The notes beneath the pieces are model-generated. The model was not told where the DNA came from, ran no database searches, and saw only the letters and a list, made by a program, of their open reading frames with translations. Source: Candidatus Parcubacteria bacterium (GTDB taxonomy: Bacteria > Patescibacteria > Paceibacteria > UBA9973 > UBA918). Taken from it: a DNA stretch of 64,000 nt. Both the position numbers and the translations under genes were made by a program. The stretch lies in NCBI GenBank assembly GCA_021731405.1, contig JAKFXN010000005.1, forward strand, positions 185,469-249,468. Direction: 5' to 3'. Positions 1 to 8,440 of the stretch are shown piece after piece (the stretch's first letter is position 1; each line of letters starts with the position of its first letter).

Positions 1-1305
1 CAAAGACTTTTTAGAAAGCATTTCCTTTTCTACAATTGAGGCTGCTCGTGCCAGAGATGTTCCACCTCCAGGCACAATTCCTTCTTCAATTGCAGCGCGG
101 GTAGCGTTTACCGCATCTTCAATCTTAAGCTTCAAGTACTTCATCTCAGTTTCAGTGGCAGCTCCCACCTTAATCACGGCTACACCACCTGAAAGTTTTG
201 CGATTCTCTCTTCGAGTTTTTCTTTATCAAACTTTGAAGTTGTTGATTCGATCTGACTCTTAAGAGCTTTTACTCGTTCGGTAATAGCTGACTTTTCGCC
301 TGCTCCACCAACAATCACCGTATTGTCTTTAGTAGACACTACTCGATCGGCCTTTCCGAGTTGTGAAAGCTCTGTATTTTCTAACTTAAGTCCAATGTCT
401 TCAGAAATTACTGTTCCACCAGTAGTGACCGCAATATCAGCCAAGAGTTCTTTCTTTCGGTCACCGTAGCCAGGAGCTTTTACCGCCAAGACCGAAAATC
501 CACCCTTGAGCTTATTTACTACAAAGGTAGCGAGGGCTTCACCATCTACATCATCAGCAATGATAATGAGTTCTTTCTTTCCCGTAGCGGCAATTTTCTC
601 AAGGAGCGGCAAAATCTCTGCCACCGCTGTGATTTTCTTATCTGTAATGAGAATTTGGGTGTTTTTGTATTCTGCTTCCATTCGTTCTGGATTAGTGACC
701 ATATATGGAGACACATATCCTTTATCGAATTGCATTCCTTCAGTGAACTCTGTCTCAATACCAAATGATTGTGACTCTTCTACTGTCACCACACCATCCT
801 TACCAACACGGTCGATTGTTTCAGCGATTTTTTCTCCGAGCTCAGCGCTCTCAGCTGAAATAGTAGCGACCTGCTTAATCTCATCAACTGAACTAATCTT
901 CGTTGCCATTCCGCGCAGCGCTTCTACTACATCAGCTGAAGCATGCTCCATGCCGGTACGTACTGCCATTGAGTTGAGGCCCATAGTAGTCTGTTTCAAG
1001 CCTTCTGTGACGAGAGCCTGCATGAGGACAGTAGCGGTGGTAGTACCGTCTCCAGCTAGCTCATTGGTCTTGTTGGCTACTTCTTTGATGAGCTCAGCGC
1101 CCATGTTTTCAAACTTGTCCCGAAGGGTGATTTCTCGGGCAATCGAAACACCGTCGTTCGTGATAGTTGGACCACCAAAACCTTTATCGAGAATCACGTT
1201 TCGTCCGCGGGGTCCAAGAGTGACCTTCACCGCGTTTGCTACCGTGTCCACTCCTTTCTGCAACTTCTTCTTTACTTCTTCTCCAAAAATTACTTGTTTA
1301 GCCAT
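1..1305 (-). CDS. groEL: 60 kDa chaperonin GroEL, C-terminus cut by window edge
   Basis: Large subunit of the cytosolic GroEL-GroES folding chamber, which folds non-native proteins with ATP. The first 435 residues of the usual ~540 are present; the rest lies to the left of the window. The start is ATG at 1305 (MAKQVIFGEE). Visible family features are TLGPRGRN (29-36), the nucleotide-binding GDGTT (85-89) and a VPGGG turn near residue 411. It lies 12 nt downstream of groES on the same strand, the usual groESL order, so it is probably read from the groES promoter at 1751-1778. No HrcA/CIRCE operator was found upstream. I see no break in the reading frame. Confidence 0.97.
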   Translation of the reverse strand, partial: MAKQVIFGEEVKKKLQKGVDTVANAVKVTLGPRGRNVILDKGFGGPTITNDGVSIAREITLRDKFENMGAELIKEVANKTNELAGDGTTTATVLMQALVTEGLKQTTMGLNSMAVRTGMEHASADVVEALRGMATKISSVDEIKQVATISAESAELGEKIAETIDRVGKDGVVTVEESQSFGIETEFTEGMQFDKGYVSPYMVTNPERMEAEYKNTQILITDKKITAVAEILPLLEKIAATGKKELIIIADDVDGEALATFVVNKLKGGFSVLAVKAPGYGDRKKELLADIAVTTGGTVISEDIGLKLENTELSQLGKADRVVSTKDNTVIVGGAGEKSAITERVKALKSQIESTTSKFDKEKLEERIAKLSGGVAVIKVGAATETEMKYLKLKIEDAVNATRAAIEEGIVPGGGTSLARAASIVEKEMLSKKSL

Positions 1306-1317
1306 AGATATTATTAA

Positions 1318-1650
1318 TTAACTGACGAATATACCTAAGATGCTGCCTTCTCCCACAATGAAATAGTCATTCTTTTCAATTTTCACTTCGTCATATCCGT
1401 ACTTTGAGAAGATAATTCTGTCTCCTACCTTTACATCAAGTGGAATACGCTTTTCACCATCTTCATCCCATTTTCCAGCGCCCACAGCAATGACAATGCC
1501 CTGCTCTGGTTTTTCTTTCTTAGCGGTATCAGGAATGATGATGCCTGAAGGCGACACTGCACCAAACTCCTCTTCAGCGAGCGGTCGTACGATAACCCGG
1601 TCTCCCAAAGGCTTGATTGGACTTTCGTTTATTTTAGTATTGTCTGACAT
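1318..1650 (-). CDS. groES: 10 kDa co-chaperonin GroES
   Basis: Heptameric lid of GroEL. From ATG 1650 the protein is 110 residues. The core KPLGDRVIVRP starts after an extra ~13-residue N-terminus, and the mobile-loop region (GAVSPSGIIIPD) and the closing beta-strands follow. A TTG at 1674 would add eight residues but has no family support, so ATG is chosen. There is no Shine-Dalgarno sequence before the ATG. The gene is followed directly by groEL. A strong sigma70-type promoter lies about 100 nt upstream, giving one of the few clear 5' leaders in the leaderless-style part of this window. Confidence 0.96.
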   Translation of the reverse strand: MSDNTKINESPIKPLGDRVIVRPLAEEEFGAVSPSGIIIPDTAKKEKPEQGIVIAVGAGKWDEDGEKRIPLDVKVGDRIIFSKYGYDEVKIEKNDYFIVGEGSILGIFVS

Positions 1651-1750
1651 ATATTTTGAGTGCTTTTTAAGCAAGAAAAACTGTTAAAAGGTTCAATTTT
1701 TGTTTGTGTTACTACGCCAAAAATCCGTTTCGTCCCACGTAGCGGGAGTT

Positions 1751-1778
1751 ATTATACGACACTAGAGAACCCTGTCAA
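1751..1778 (-). promoter_or_regulatory. sigma70-type promoter of groES-groEL
   Basis: On the minus strand TTGACA (1773-1778) and TATAAT (1751-1756) match consensus at all twelve positions and are 16 bp apart. Transcription should start near 1744, leaving a leader of about 95 nt before groES. The -35 box begins only 13 nt past the stop codon of the upstream gene. Confidence 0.88.
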
Positions 1779-1791
1779 AATAAATGAAAAT

Positions 1792-2184
1792 TTACTTCTT
1801 TATGTTTCGATACCGTCTGCGGGCAAAATAAAAATCAAGAGTAGAAGAGACGACTCGAATCGCTCGCCAAGCACGTAAAATACGGAGCGCTCGAGCCGCG
1901 TCAGCCGTAACAGGAATTGATGACACAAAGTCGAGCCAGTTATTTCGCCAGTATTCTCTAGCAGAATATTTAGTATTAAAACACAAACCCAACATAAAAT
2001 CGGTCAGAAAAATGCAAGCAATAATCAGATCGATTTGAATTGTATAGAAAACAACCGAAGGCTGAGCAAACGGCGAAAACTCATATGCCAGCATTGCCAA
2101 ACTAGTGAGCGCTAAGAAAATAAAGGTTAGCGCATACCACGGGTTACCTTGGAGCTTGGTGACCATGAGTGAGAATCTATTCAT
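1792..2184 (-). CDS. Stand-alone voltage-sensor-domain membrane protein (no pore)
   Basis: A 130-residue membrane protein that matches the S1-S4 voltage-sensor module of voltage-gated channels and stops before any S5-pore-S6. S1 is about 17-37 and S2 about 47-68, with D52 and a charge-transfer-like F59xxD62. S3 carries NNWLD with D85. S4 has arginines at exactly every third residue: R98, R101, R104, R107 and R110. The RAWRAIR core resembles the S4 of Hv1 proton channels, but the Hv1 aspartate in S1 is not seen. ATG 2184 is chosen because TATACT (2189-2194) lies 4 nt before it; the GTG at 2208 lies upstream of that promoter. A short basic tail follows S4. It could be a voltage-gated proton pathway, a regulator, or a shortened channel. 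Confidence 0.72.
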   Translation of the reverse strand: MNRFSLMVTKLQGNPWYALTFIFLALTSLAMLAYEFSPFAQPSVVFYTIQIDLIIACIFLTDFMLGLCFNTKYSAREYWRNNWLDFVSSIPVTADAARALRILRAWRAIRVVSSTLDFYFARRRYRNIKK

Positions 2185-2281
2185 TATTAGTATAGTAACA
2201 CGGGACACATCTCCATATTGGGAGCATGAGAACCTTAAAAATCCTCAACTCTGAGTTCTTGCCACCTCCTCTACTTTCTGA

Positions 2282-2287
2282 TATTAT
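2282..2287 (+). promoter_or_regulatory. -10 element of secG (leaderless type)
   Basis: TATTAT lies 9 nt before the secG ATG, with no Shine-Dalgarno sequence in between. This would put transcription start at or very near the start codon. It is the likely promoter of the secG-2623-4383 unit. Confidence 0.55.
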
Positions 2288-2296
2288 CGCTGTCAC

Positions 2297-2536
2297 ATGG
2301 AAATCATACAAACAGTGCAACCAGCACTGCCTTACGTTCAGATAATTCTCTCTATCTTACTTGTAGCCTCAATCTTGCTTCAACAGCGTGGTTCAAGTCT
2401 AGGAGGAGCATTTGGCGGAGACAACTTCAGTTCAGCTTTCCACAAGCGACGTGGTGCCGAACTATTTCTATTCAAGCTTTCGATTGGAATAGCGATTCTT
2501 TTCGTGTTGTCTACCTTCGTGAACATTCTTGTATAA
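2297..2536 (+). CDS. secG: Preprotein translocase subunit SecG
   Basis: Small auxiliary subunit of the SecYEG channel in the cytoplasmic membrane. It has 79 residues, with two hydrophobic segments (about 11-29 and 57-78) joined by the typical cytoplasmic loop LLQQRGSSLGGAFGG. Length and topology are standard. The first gene of a plus-strand run that continues with the peptide-binding protein and RNase J. Confidence 0.93.
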   Translation: MEIIQTVQPALPYVQIILSILLVASILLQQRGSSLGGAFGGDNFSSAFHKRRGAELFLFKLSIGIAILFVLSTFVNILV

Positions 2537-2622
2537 GCCTTCCAAGTAGCTTATTAGTCTGATTTATCAGAACCAACTAAGTTGAGTTCGCTCTTCTTAT
2601 TGTTTAGAGCCCCAACGTACAT

Positions 2623-4377
2623 ATGCGTTTACAGCTAGAGCGTTTTTCTCTCATTGATACATTCTTAGAACTCGTAGAACGACGTAAGCCAAGCGATCGT
2701 CTTCTTTTGCGTGGCCTCTTCTTTGCTACTTTGTTTTTAGGTATCTACTTCCTTTTCTCACTCAACCAAGACTACTCTGCGCCCACCCCAACCCGTGGCG
2801 GTGTATTGATTGAAGGTATCGTTGGAATTCCTCGTTTCGTAAACCCAGCCCTTGCCATCACCCGAGCCGACCAAGATACCGTTGCGCTCTTATATAGTGG
2901 ATTACTCAAGATAGGCACCGACGGGAAGCTTGTCCCAGACTTAGCTGAAGAAATTATTACTTCAGAAGACGGAAAGACCTACACGGTCAAAATGCAAAAG
3001 AATCGTTCGTTTCATGATGGGCGACCTATTACCGCAAAAGATGTTATGTATACCATCACCCTTGTCCAAGACCCCGACCTTAAAAGCCCCCTTCGTGGCA
3101 ACTGGAGTGACGTGACAATTGAAGAAATTGGGGAATACGAATTTAATATCATCCTTGGTGAAGCCTACTCTCCATTTGTAGAAAACTTTACCCTTGGTAT
3201 CATGCCCGAACACATCTGGAGTACGCTTCCAATTGAGCAACTTCCTTTTAGTCAGCACAATACCGAACCTATCGGCTCAGGACCATTTAGTATTGAAAAA
3301 GTAAACCGTGATGCCGCTGGACTTATTAGTGGCTACTCGCTTATTCCTGCACCAGACAGTAGGGAAAATCCAAACCTAGCCGCAATCGAACTTCGCTTTT
3401 TCCAAAACGAAAATCTCCTCGAAACTGCTTTTACAAACAAAGAAATAACCAGTACTGTTTACTTACCTACCTCTGTCATCAAGACACTTGATGGTGATGG
3501 CATAAAGGTTCTTACCCAACCACTCCCGCGTATCTTTGGTGTCTTCTTTAATCAAAACCGGTCACCAGCCCTCAGAGATACCGCCGCCAGAGCAGCCTTG
3601 AGTGCAGCTGTTGATAGACAGGCTATTATTGATGCGGTTGTTGATGGCTATGGTGTCCCCACAACAAAACCTATCCTTGAGGACCAGGGTACGCTAAAAT
3701 CTACTAGTACCGAAGAGGTAGGCAGCGCAGTTTTTTCTCTCGAAAATGCGCGCAACATTCTCATAGAAGGCGGCTGGGAACAAAATGAATCTGGCTTCTG
3801 GGAAAAAGAAATTGACGATACGGTTGAAACTCTTAGTCTCACGCTCAAAACCAGCAACTCTGAGCTGTTTGAAAAGACAGTGACTCTCATAGCTGACAAT
3901 TGGCGCACTCTTGGAGTGGAGATACAAGTAGAACAATACGAACAGACAGGCCTCGTACAATCAGTTATTAGAACCCGCGATTTCCAAGCTCTCCTTTTTG
4001 GGCTTGATATGAACCGCACGCAGGACCTCTATCCGTTTTGGCACTCGTCGCAGAGAGACGATCCGGGTCTCAACATTGCCCAGTACACCAACATCGCTGT
4101 CGACCGCTTACTGGAAAAGACCAGAAATTCACAAGACGAAGCTGAACATCAGCAACTACTCGTAGAAGTAAGTGAGGCACTGACCAAAGAAGTTCCCGCC
4201 ATCTTCCTTTTCGCTCCAAGCATCGCGTACGTTATCAATGAAGAGATAGTACCGACACCAATGGAACGCCTTGGCAAAGCCTCAGACAGATTTATGAATG
4301 TACGAGACTGGTACGCAAAGACAGAGGTAGTGTGGCCAATTTTTCAGAAAGACAACGTAGTTAACGATATTAATTAA
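2623..4377 (+). CDS. Family 5 extracellular solute-binding protein (Opp/Dpp-like), membrane anchored
   Basis: The 584-residue protein fits the SBP_bac_5 family, the peptide/oligosaccharide/nickel receptors of ABC importers. An uncleaved-looking membrane anchor (about 29-46) follows a short basic N-terminus. Next come the family's early GGVLIEG...FVNPALA region, the YSGLLKIGTDGKLVPDLAE block and the FHDGRPITAKDVMYT signature, and a C-terminal lobe that ends in a dilysine-poor tail. No permease or ATPase gene is adjacent, so its partner transporter must be elsewhere or it serves as a free receptor. No Shine-Dalgarno sequence precedes ATG 2623. The next gene starts 5 nt after its stop, so the two are co-transcribed. 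Confidence 0.88.
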   Translation: MRLQLERFSLIDTFLELVERRKPSDRLLLRGLFFATLFLGIYFLFSLNQDYSAPTPTRGGVLIEGIVGIPRFVNPALAITRADQDTVALLYSGLLKIGTDGKLVPDLAEEIITSEDGKTYTVKMQKNRSFHDGRPITAKDVMYTITLVQDPDLKSPLRGNWSDVTIEEIGEYEFNIILGEAYSPFVENFTLGIMPEHIWSTLPIEQLPFSQHNTEPIGSGPFSIEKVNRDAAGLISGYSLIPAPDSRENPNLAAIELRFFQNENLLETAFTNKEITSTVYLPTSVIKTLDGDGIKVLTQPLPRIFGVFFNQNRSPALRDTAARAALSAAVDRQAIIDAVVDGYGVPTTKPILEDQGTLKSTSTEEVGSAVFSLENARNILIEGGWEQNESGFWEKEIDDTVETLSLTLKTSNSELFEKTVTLIADNWRTLGVEIQVEQYEQTGLVQSVIRTRDFQALLFGLDMNRTQDLYPFWHSSQRDDPGLNIAQYTNIAVDRLLEKTRNSQDEAEHQQLLVEVSEALTKEVPAIFLFAPSIAYVINEEIVPTPMERLGKASDRFMNVRDWYAKTEVVWPIFQKDNVVNDIN

Positions 4378-4382
4378 AACAT

Positions 4383-6365
4383 ATGGAACCAAATACAAAC
4401 CCTTCATCATCTAACCCTCCTATCGCTCGGCCACCACGTCGCAGTCATTCACCCTACCGGGGTGGCGGTCGCAGTGGTGCTCCGTCGCACTCACGTGCTG
4501 AAGGTACCCAAGGACGGCCACAAGGCCGCTCAGGCGCTTCGCAAACAGCTGGTGGACGAAAGTCTGAAGGTGGTCGCGGGAAGCGGCGTGGCGGACACCA
4601 GCAACGACGTCGGAGCACAACAGCTCCTGCGCTCACACACCGCATGACTCTTACCAATGAGAAGAACCCTGTTCTTCCAGAAGTGACAGATGAAGACACC
4701 GTACGTGTTATCCCTGTTTCGGGTGTAGAAGAAATCGGACGAAACATGATTATTGTCGAAACAAAAGACGATATCGTGGTTATTGATGCCGGATTCCAAT
4801 TTGTGTCTGAAGAAAGTAATGCTCCGGGCATCAACTACATCCTCCCAAACACCCAGTATCTCGAAGAGCGGCGACATAAAATCCGTGCGCTTATCATCAC
4901 TCACGGTCACCTCGACCACATCGGTGGTATTCCATTTATTATGGAACGTATTGGAAACCCACCAATTTACACCCAGTACCTCACCTCTCTCATGATTCTT
5001 AAGCGTCAGGAGGAATTTCCGCATATGGACCCTGTCACCATGCAGGTAATCAAAGAAGGTGAATCTTTTACGGTTGGAAAACTAAAAGTTAAGACCTTCC
5101 CTGTTACTCACTCTATCCCAGACGCTATGGGAGTAGCGGTAGAAACTAAGCACGGAGACGTGGTTATCACTGGTGACATTAAACTCGTCCACGAAGAAGG
5201 AAAGGTGGTAGTTGAAGAGCGAGCTTCATGGGAAAAAGTTGGCCTCAATAAGAACCTTGTGCTTCTTTGCGACTCTACCAACGCCGACCGAGAAGGTTTC
5301 TCTGCTTCAGAAGAGCGAGTGTACGAGACACTTGAAAGTATCATCCGTGCTGCTACTGGACGCCTCATTATTGGTACCTTTGCATCACAATTCGATCGCC
5401 TCATCAACATCATCAAGACCTGTGAAGCGACAGGTAAGAAGGTTTTGATGGAAGGACGTAGTATCAAGACCAATATCGACATTGCCATCATGGCAAAGCT
5501 TCTTGAGGTAAAGCCACACACCTTTATCGGTGCGGGCGACTTAGGAGACTATCCGAGTGATAAGATTGTTATTCTTTCAACTGGTGCACAGGGAGAAGAG
5601 TTTGCTGCGCTTATGCGTATGGCAACAGACAAACATAAGTTTGTCACCCTCAACGAACGTGACACTGTTGTGCTTTCATCATCTATTATTCCAGGAAACG
5701 AAATCGCGGTACAGAAGCTCAAAGATAATATTTACCGCAAAAACGTAAAAGTTATCAACTACAAGGGTTCACATGTTCACTCTTCAGGACACGGAAACGC
5801 CGGTGAGCTCGTGTGGGTACACCAAGCAGTAAAGCCAAAGTTTTTGGTACCCGTTCACGGACATCACTACCACCTCAAGAGCCACATGTATGCCGCTATC
5901 GAAAACGGCTTCCCTCGTGAAAACGTAGTAGTTCCAGACAACGGTACTATCATCGATATCAAAAACGGTACTGAATTAATTCGACATGCAGTAAAGATAC
6001 CGACTGAGATGGTGCTTGTAGACGGCTTCACTGTAGGAACACGCCAAGAGGTGGTGCTTCGCGACCGTCTCAGCTTAGCTCAAGATGGAATGTTTGTGAT
6101 TATTGCGACAGTAAACAGCAAGACTGGAAAACTTCGCAAGTCACCAGACATCATCTCTCGAGGCTTTGTGTATCTTCGTGAAAACCAACAGCTTCTTTCT
6201 GAAGCACGTGTTCTCATCAAGCGAACAGTGGAAAAAGAAACTGAGCGCATGAACCCAATCGATCTTGATTTGGTTAAAGACCAACTCACCGATGTAGTTA
6301 GTGGTTTCTTGATGCAGAAGACACAAAAGACACCAATGGTTATTCCTGTACTGATTGGAGTGTAA
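4383..6365 (+). CDS. rnj: Ribonuclease J with Arg/Gly-rich N-terminal extension
   Basis: Metallo-beta-lactamase/beta-CASP nuclease with 5'-3' exonuclease and endonuclease activity on mRNA and pre-rRNA, acting in the cytoplasm. The 660-residue protein is about 100 longer than typical RNase J. Residues 1-85 are low-complexity, rich in Arg, Gly, Ser and Pro (RGGG, GRGKRRGG, QQRRRS) and probably disordered and RNA-binding. The catalytic THGHLDH is at 173-179. Further metal-site histidines and the beta-CASP region (SGHGNAGEL, PVHGHHYHL) follow, then the C-terminal dimer domain. It starts 5 nt after the binding-protein gene and is the last gene of the secG unit. Another start downstream of the extension is possible, but the extension is in frame and shows no stop. 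Confidence 0.94.
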   Translation: MEPNTNPSSSNPPIARPPRRSHSPYRGGGRSGAPSHSRAEGTQGRPQGRSGASQTAGGRKSEGGRGKRRGGHQQRRRSTTAPALTHRMTLTNEKNPVLPEVTDEDTVRVIPVSGVEEIGRNMIIVETKDDIVVIDAGFQFVSEESNAPGINYILPNTQYLEERRHKIRALIITHGHLDHIGGIPFIMERIGNPPIYTQYLTSLMILKRQEEFPHMDPVTMQVIKEGESFTVGKLKVKTFPVTHSIPDAMGVAVETKHGDVVITGDIKLVHEEGKVVVEERASWEKVGLNKNLVLLCDSTNADREGFSASEERVYETLESIIRAATGRLIIGTFASQFDRLINIIKTCEATGKKVLMEGRSIKTNIDIAIMAKLLEVKPHTFIGAGDLGDYPSDKIVILSTGAQGEEFAALMRMATDKHKFVTLNERDTVVLSSSIIPGNEIAVQKLKDNIYRKNVKVINYKGSHVHSSGHGNAGELVWVHQAVKPKFLVPVHGHHYHLKSHMYAAIENGFPRENVVVPDNGTIIDIKNGTELIRHAVKIPTEMVLVDGFTVGTRQEVVLRDRLSLAQDGMFVIIATVNSKTGKLRKSPDIISRGFVYLRENQQLLSEARVLIKRTVEKETERMNPIDLDLVKDQLTDVVSGFLMQKTQKTPMVIPVLIGV

Positions 6366-6386
6366 GGTTTTCCCGTACTCATCCAA

Positions 6387-6436
6387 ATGACGATAAAAAT
6401 CCATAGTACACTAGTACTATGGATTTTTATCGTCAT
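6387..6436. repeat. Perfect 23-bp inverted repeat over the MFS gene promoter and start
   Basis: Two perfectly complementary 23-nt arms (6387-6409 and 6414-6436) surround a 4-nt centre. The right arm contains the ATG and first codons of the following MFS gene, and the -10 box TACACT (6407-6412) straddles the centre. There is no T-run after the right arm, so it is not an ordinary terminator, although an RNA hairpin could still form at the 3' end of the RNase J transcript. Confidence 0.9.
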
Positions 6437-7618
6437 CTCTTCCTTACCGACGGACCCGGAAAAGAACTTTCTTTTGCCTTGGTGTACACCATCTCAATTA
6501 TTTTCACTTTCCTTTCTCTTCTCACTGCCTACAGTAGCTCTACCTACCTTGAGCAGTTTGTGGCTCCAGAGTATGTTGGTGTTATTTTTGCGGTTGCAGC
6601 CGGCTTTGCCATCGTAGCAACCCTCCTACTGCCGCGCTTACTGCGAGCGATTGGAAATGTACAGAGCACACTCCTTATTATGCTCGTGATGATTGTCTCG
6701 CTAGTGCTTGTTGCCTTCGCCCCTACTCCCGCTATCACTATTGGAGCATTTATTATTTTTATGGGGCTCTATCCGCAGATTTACTTTAATATCGACATCT
6801 TTCTTGAGACCTTAATTGGAAATGACGAGGGTTCCACTGGAACCCGCCGCGGATTCATTTTGACCCTCATGAGCATGGCGGCCTTTTTCTCACCACTCGC
6901 CATGGGCTATATCATCGGTGACAGCAACAACCTTGCTGGTGTCTACTATGTAGCAGCAGCGGTTGGTCTTGTTTTTATGGCAGTTATCCTAGCAAAGTTT
7001 AGACACTTCTACGACCCAGTCTATACCACCATCCGCGTCCGCGACCTCTGTATTAGCGCACTCACGAGCAAAGACATTAGTACCGTTTTAACCACTCAGT
7101 TTCTACTGCAATTCTTTTATACCTGGGCAGTTATTTACTTCCCTCTCTATATGGCGACCGTAGTTGGCTTTAGTTGGGAAACCATCAGTCAGATTATTGC
7201 GGTAGGCCTTTTTGCTTTTGTGGTCTTTGAATACCCAATTGGAATTATTGGCGATAGACATATTGGAGAAAAAGAAATGATGGCGCTTGGCTTTGTGGTC
7301 TTAGCGCTAGCTTCAGCTTGTATATTCCTTATGGGTAACGCTTCAATGTATTTATGGATGGCCCTTATGTTTATCAGTCGCTTTGGGGCCAGCCTGGTTG
7401 AGGTTACTACCGAGAGTTATTTCTTCAAACAGGTGAAGGGGCATGATTCAAACCTCATCAGTCTTTTCCGTCTCACACGGCCACTTGGGAATCTTATTGG
7501 TGCCATAGTTGGTAGTCTCTGCCTTCTCTTCTTACCGTTTGAGTTTATGTTTATTATTCTTGGACTTATTATGGCTTCAGGAGCATTCATCACTCTGCGC
7601 ATCACTGACACTAAGTAG
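6419..7618 (+). CDS. Major facilitator superfamily transporter
   Basis: A 399-residue polytopic membrane protein of MFS type with about 12 predicted helices in two halves. The halves are separated by a cytoplasmic loop near residues 200-215 (VYTTIRVRDLCISAL). The substrate cannot be read from the sequence. ATG 6419 lies 6 nt after a TACACT -10 box with no Shine-Dalgarno sequence, which fits a leaderless mRNA. The start lies inside the perfect inverted repeat at 6387-6436. The 3' end overlaps the convergent MutY-like gene by 8 nt. An efflux or nutrient-uptake role are both possible. Confidence 0.85.
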   Translation: MDFYRHLFLTDGPGKELSFALVYTISIIFTFLSLLTAYSSSTYLEQFVAPEYVGVIFAVAAGFAIVATLLLPRLLRAIGNVQSTLLIMLVMIVSLVLVAFAPTPAITIGAFIIFMGLYPQIYFNIDIFLETLIGNDEGSTGTRRGFILTLMSMAAFFSPLAMGYIIGDSNNLAGVYYVAAAVGLVFMAVILAKFRHFYDPVYTTIRVRDLCISALTSKDISTVLTTQFLLQFFYTWAVIYFPLYMATVVGFSWETISQIIAVGLFAFVVFEYPIGIIGDRHIGEKEMMALGFVVLALASACIFLMGNASMYLWMALMFISRFGASLVEVTTESYFFKQVKGHDSNLISLFRLTRPLGNLIGAIVGSLCLLFLPFEFMFIILGLIMASGAFITLRITDTK

Positions 7619-8429
7619 CTATTTTAAAACCACTTTTGGTACTTGTTATCATTCCTTCATTCACTAGTTTCTCTAACTGGATTTTGATTCGAGACTTTTC
7701 ATACTCGACTAGCAAACCTGATAACTTCTCCGCCGTAATTGATTTTTTGAGCGGTGTAATCGTACGTACAATTGCTCCGCGTATTTGCCTGTCACTACCA
7801 ACAAATGTTTTTTGCTTGGTGTAGTTTTTACTACGCTTATTATTACTCCCAAATTCTTTTTTTAAATATGTCCCGTAATCCATGAGTGCGTAATACCACT
7901 CTCTGTAATTACTCTTCGGTAGCGTACTTTCAATTAACTTTAAAAGCTCTGCATCAGAGACCGTCTCTTTTGTATCTTTAAAATAGTGGTGTATATACAC
8001 CGTACGGATGTTGGTTTCAATCATCACCACAGGCTTATCATAAGCAAAAGCCAAGACTGCTGAAGCGGTATATGGTCCTATGCCAGGTAGATTTTGGAGA
8101 GCTTCTTTTGTGCTTGGAAAGGTTCCCCTGTTTTTTACTACCGCCTCAGCTGTAGCTTTAAGAAATTTGGCACGTCTATTGTATCCAAGACCAACCCAGA
8201 GCGCGAGTACTTCCCGTAGTGGAGCTTTCGCCAAGTCATCTATTGTTGGAAAGGCTTTAAGAAATGCTTTGTATTTTGGAATTACTCGCTCTACTTGCGT
8301 CTGCTGAAGCATCATCTCAGATACTAAAATATGATACGGACTTTTGGTATGTCGCCAAGACAAATCATGTCTGGCTTGTTTTTTGTAGTGAGTTTTGACT
8401 ATCTTTCTGAAAGCGGCAGGAGCCAACAT
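7611..8429 (-). CDS. MutY/Nth-like HhH-GPD DNA glycosylase lacking the Fe-S cluster
   Basis: Base-excision-repair glycosylase of the HhH-GPD superfamily, closest in layout to adenine glycosylase MutY. The catalytic glutamate (E38 in SEMMLQQTQ) and the helix-hairpin-helix LPGIGPYTA (114-122) are present. The residue equivalent to the catalytic Asp138 is Glu138 (VMIETN). The four cysteines of the [4Fe-4S] loop are absent: the region after ALMDYG has no Cys. The C-terminal NUDIX-like domain of MutY is replaced by a short basic/winged-helix-like tail. The protein is 272 residues from ATG 8429, 11 nt after the stop of the upstream HAD gene; the longer frame would run into that gene. It is probably co-transcribed with the HAD gene. 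Confidence 0.85.
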   Translation of the reverse strand: MLAPAAFRKIVKTHYKKQARHDLSWRHTKSPYHILVSEMMLQQTQVERVIPKYKAFLKAFPTIDDLAKAPLREVLALWVGLGYNRRAKFLKATAEAVVKNRGTFPSTKEALQNLPGIGPYTASAVLAFAYDKPVVMIETNIRTVYIHHYFKDTKETVSDAELLKLIESTLPKSNYREWYYALMDYGTYLKKEFGSNNKRSKNYTKQKTFVGSDRQIRGAIVRTITPLKKSITAEKLSGLLVEYEKSRIKIQLEKLVNEGMITSTKSGFKIAT

Positions 8430-8440
8430 ATGAAGAGCTC

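Noticed and set aside
506..1321. Long plus-strand ORF opposite groEL
   Set aside because: Shadow of groEL; the minus-strand frame is an unmistakable chaperonin.
1640..1680. CIRCE-like operator before groES
   Set aside because: Only a half-site (GAGTGC) is present; the second arm of the TTAGCACTC-N9-GAGTGCTAA consensus is missing.
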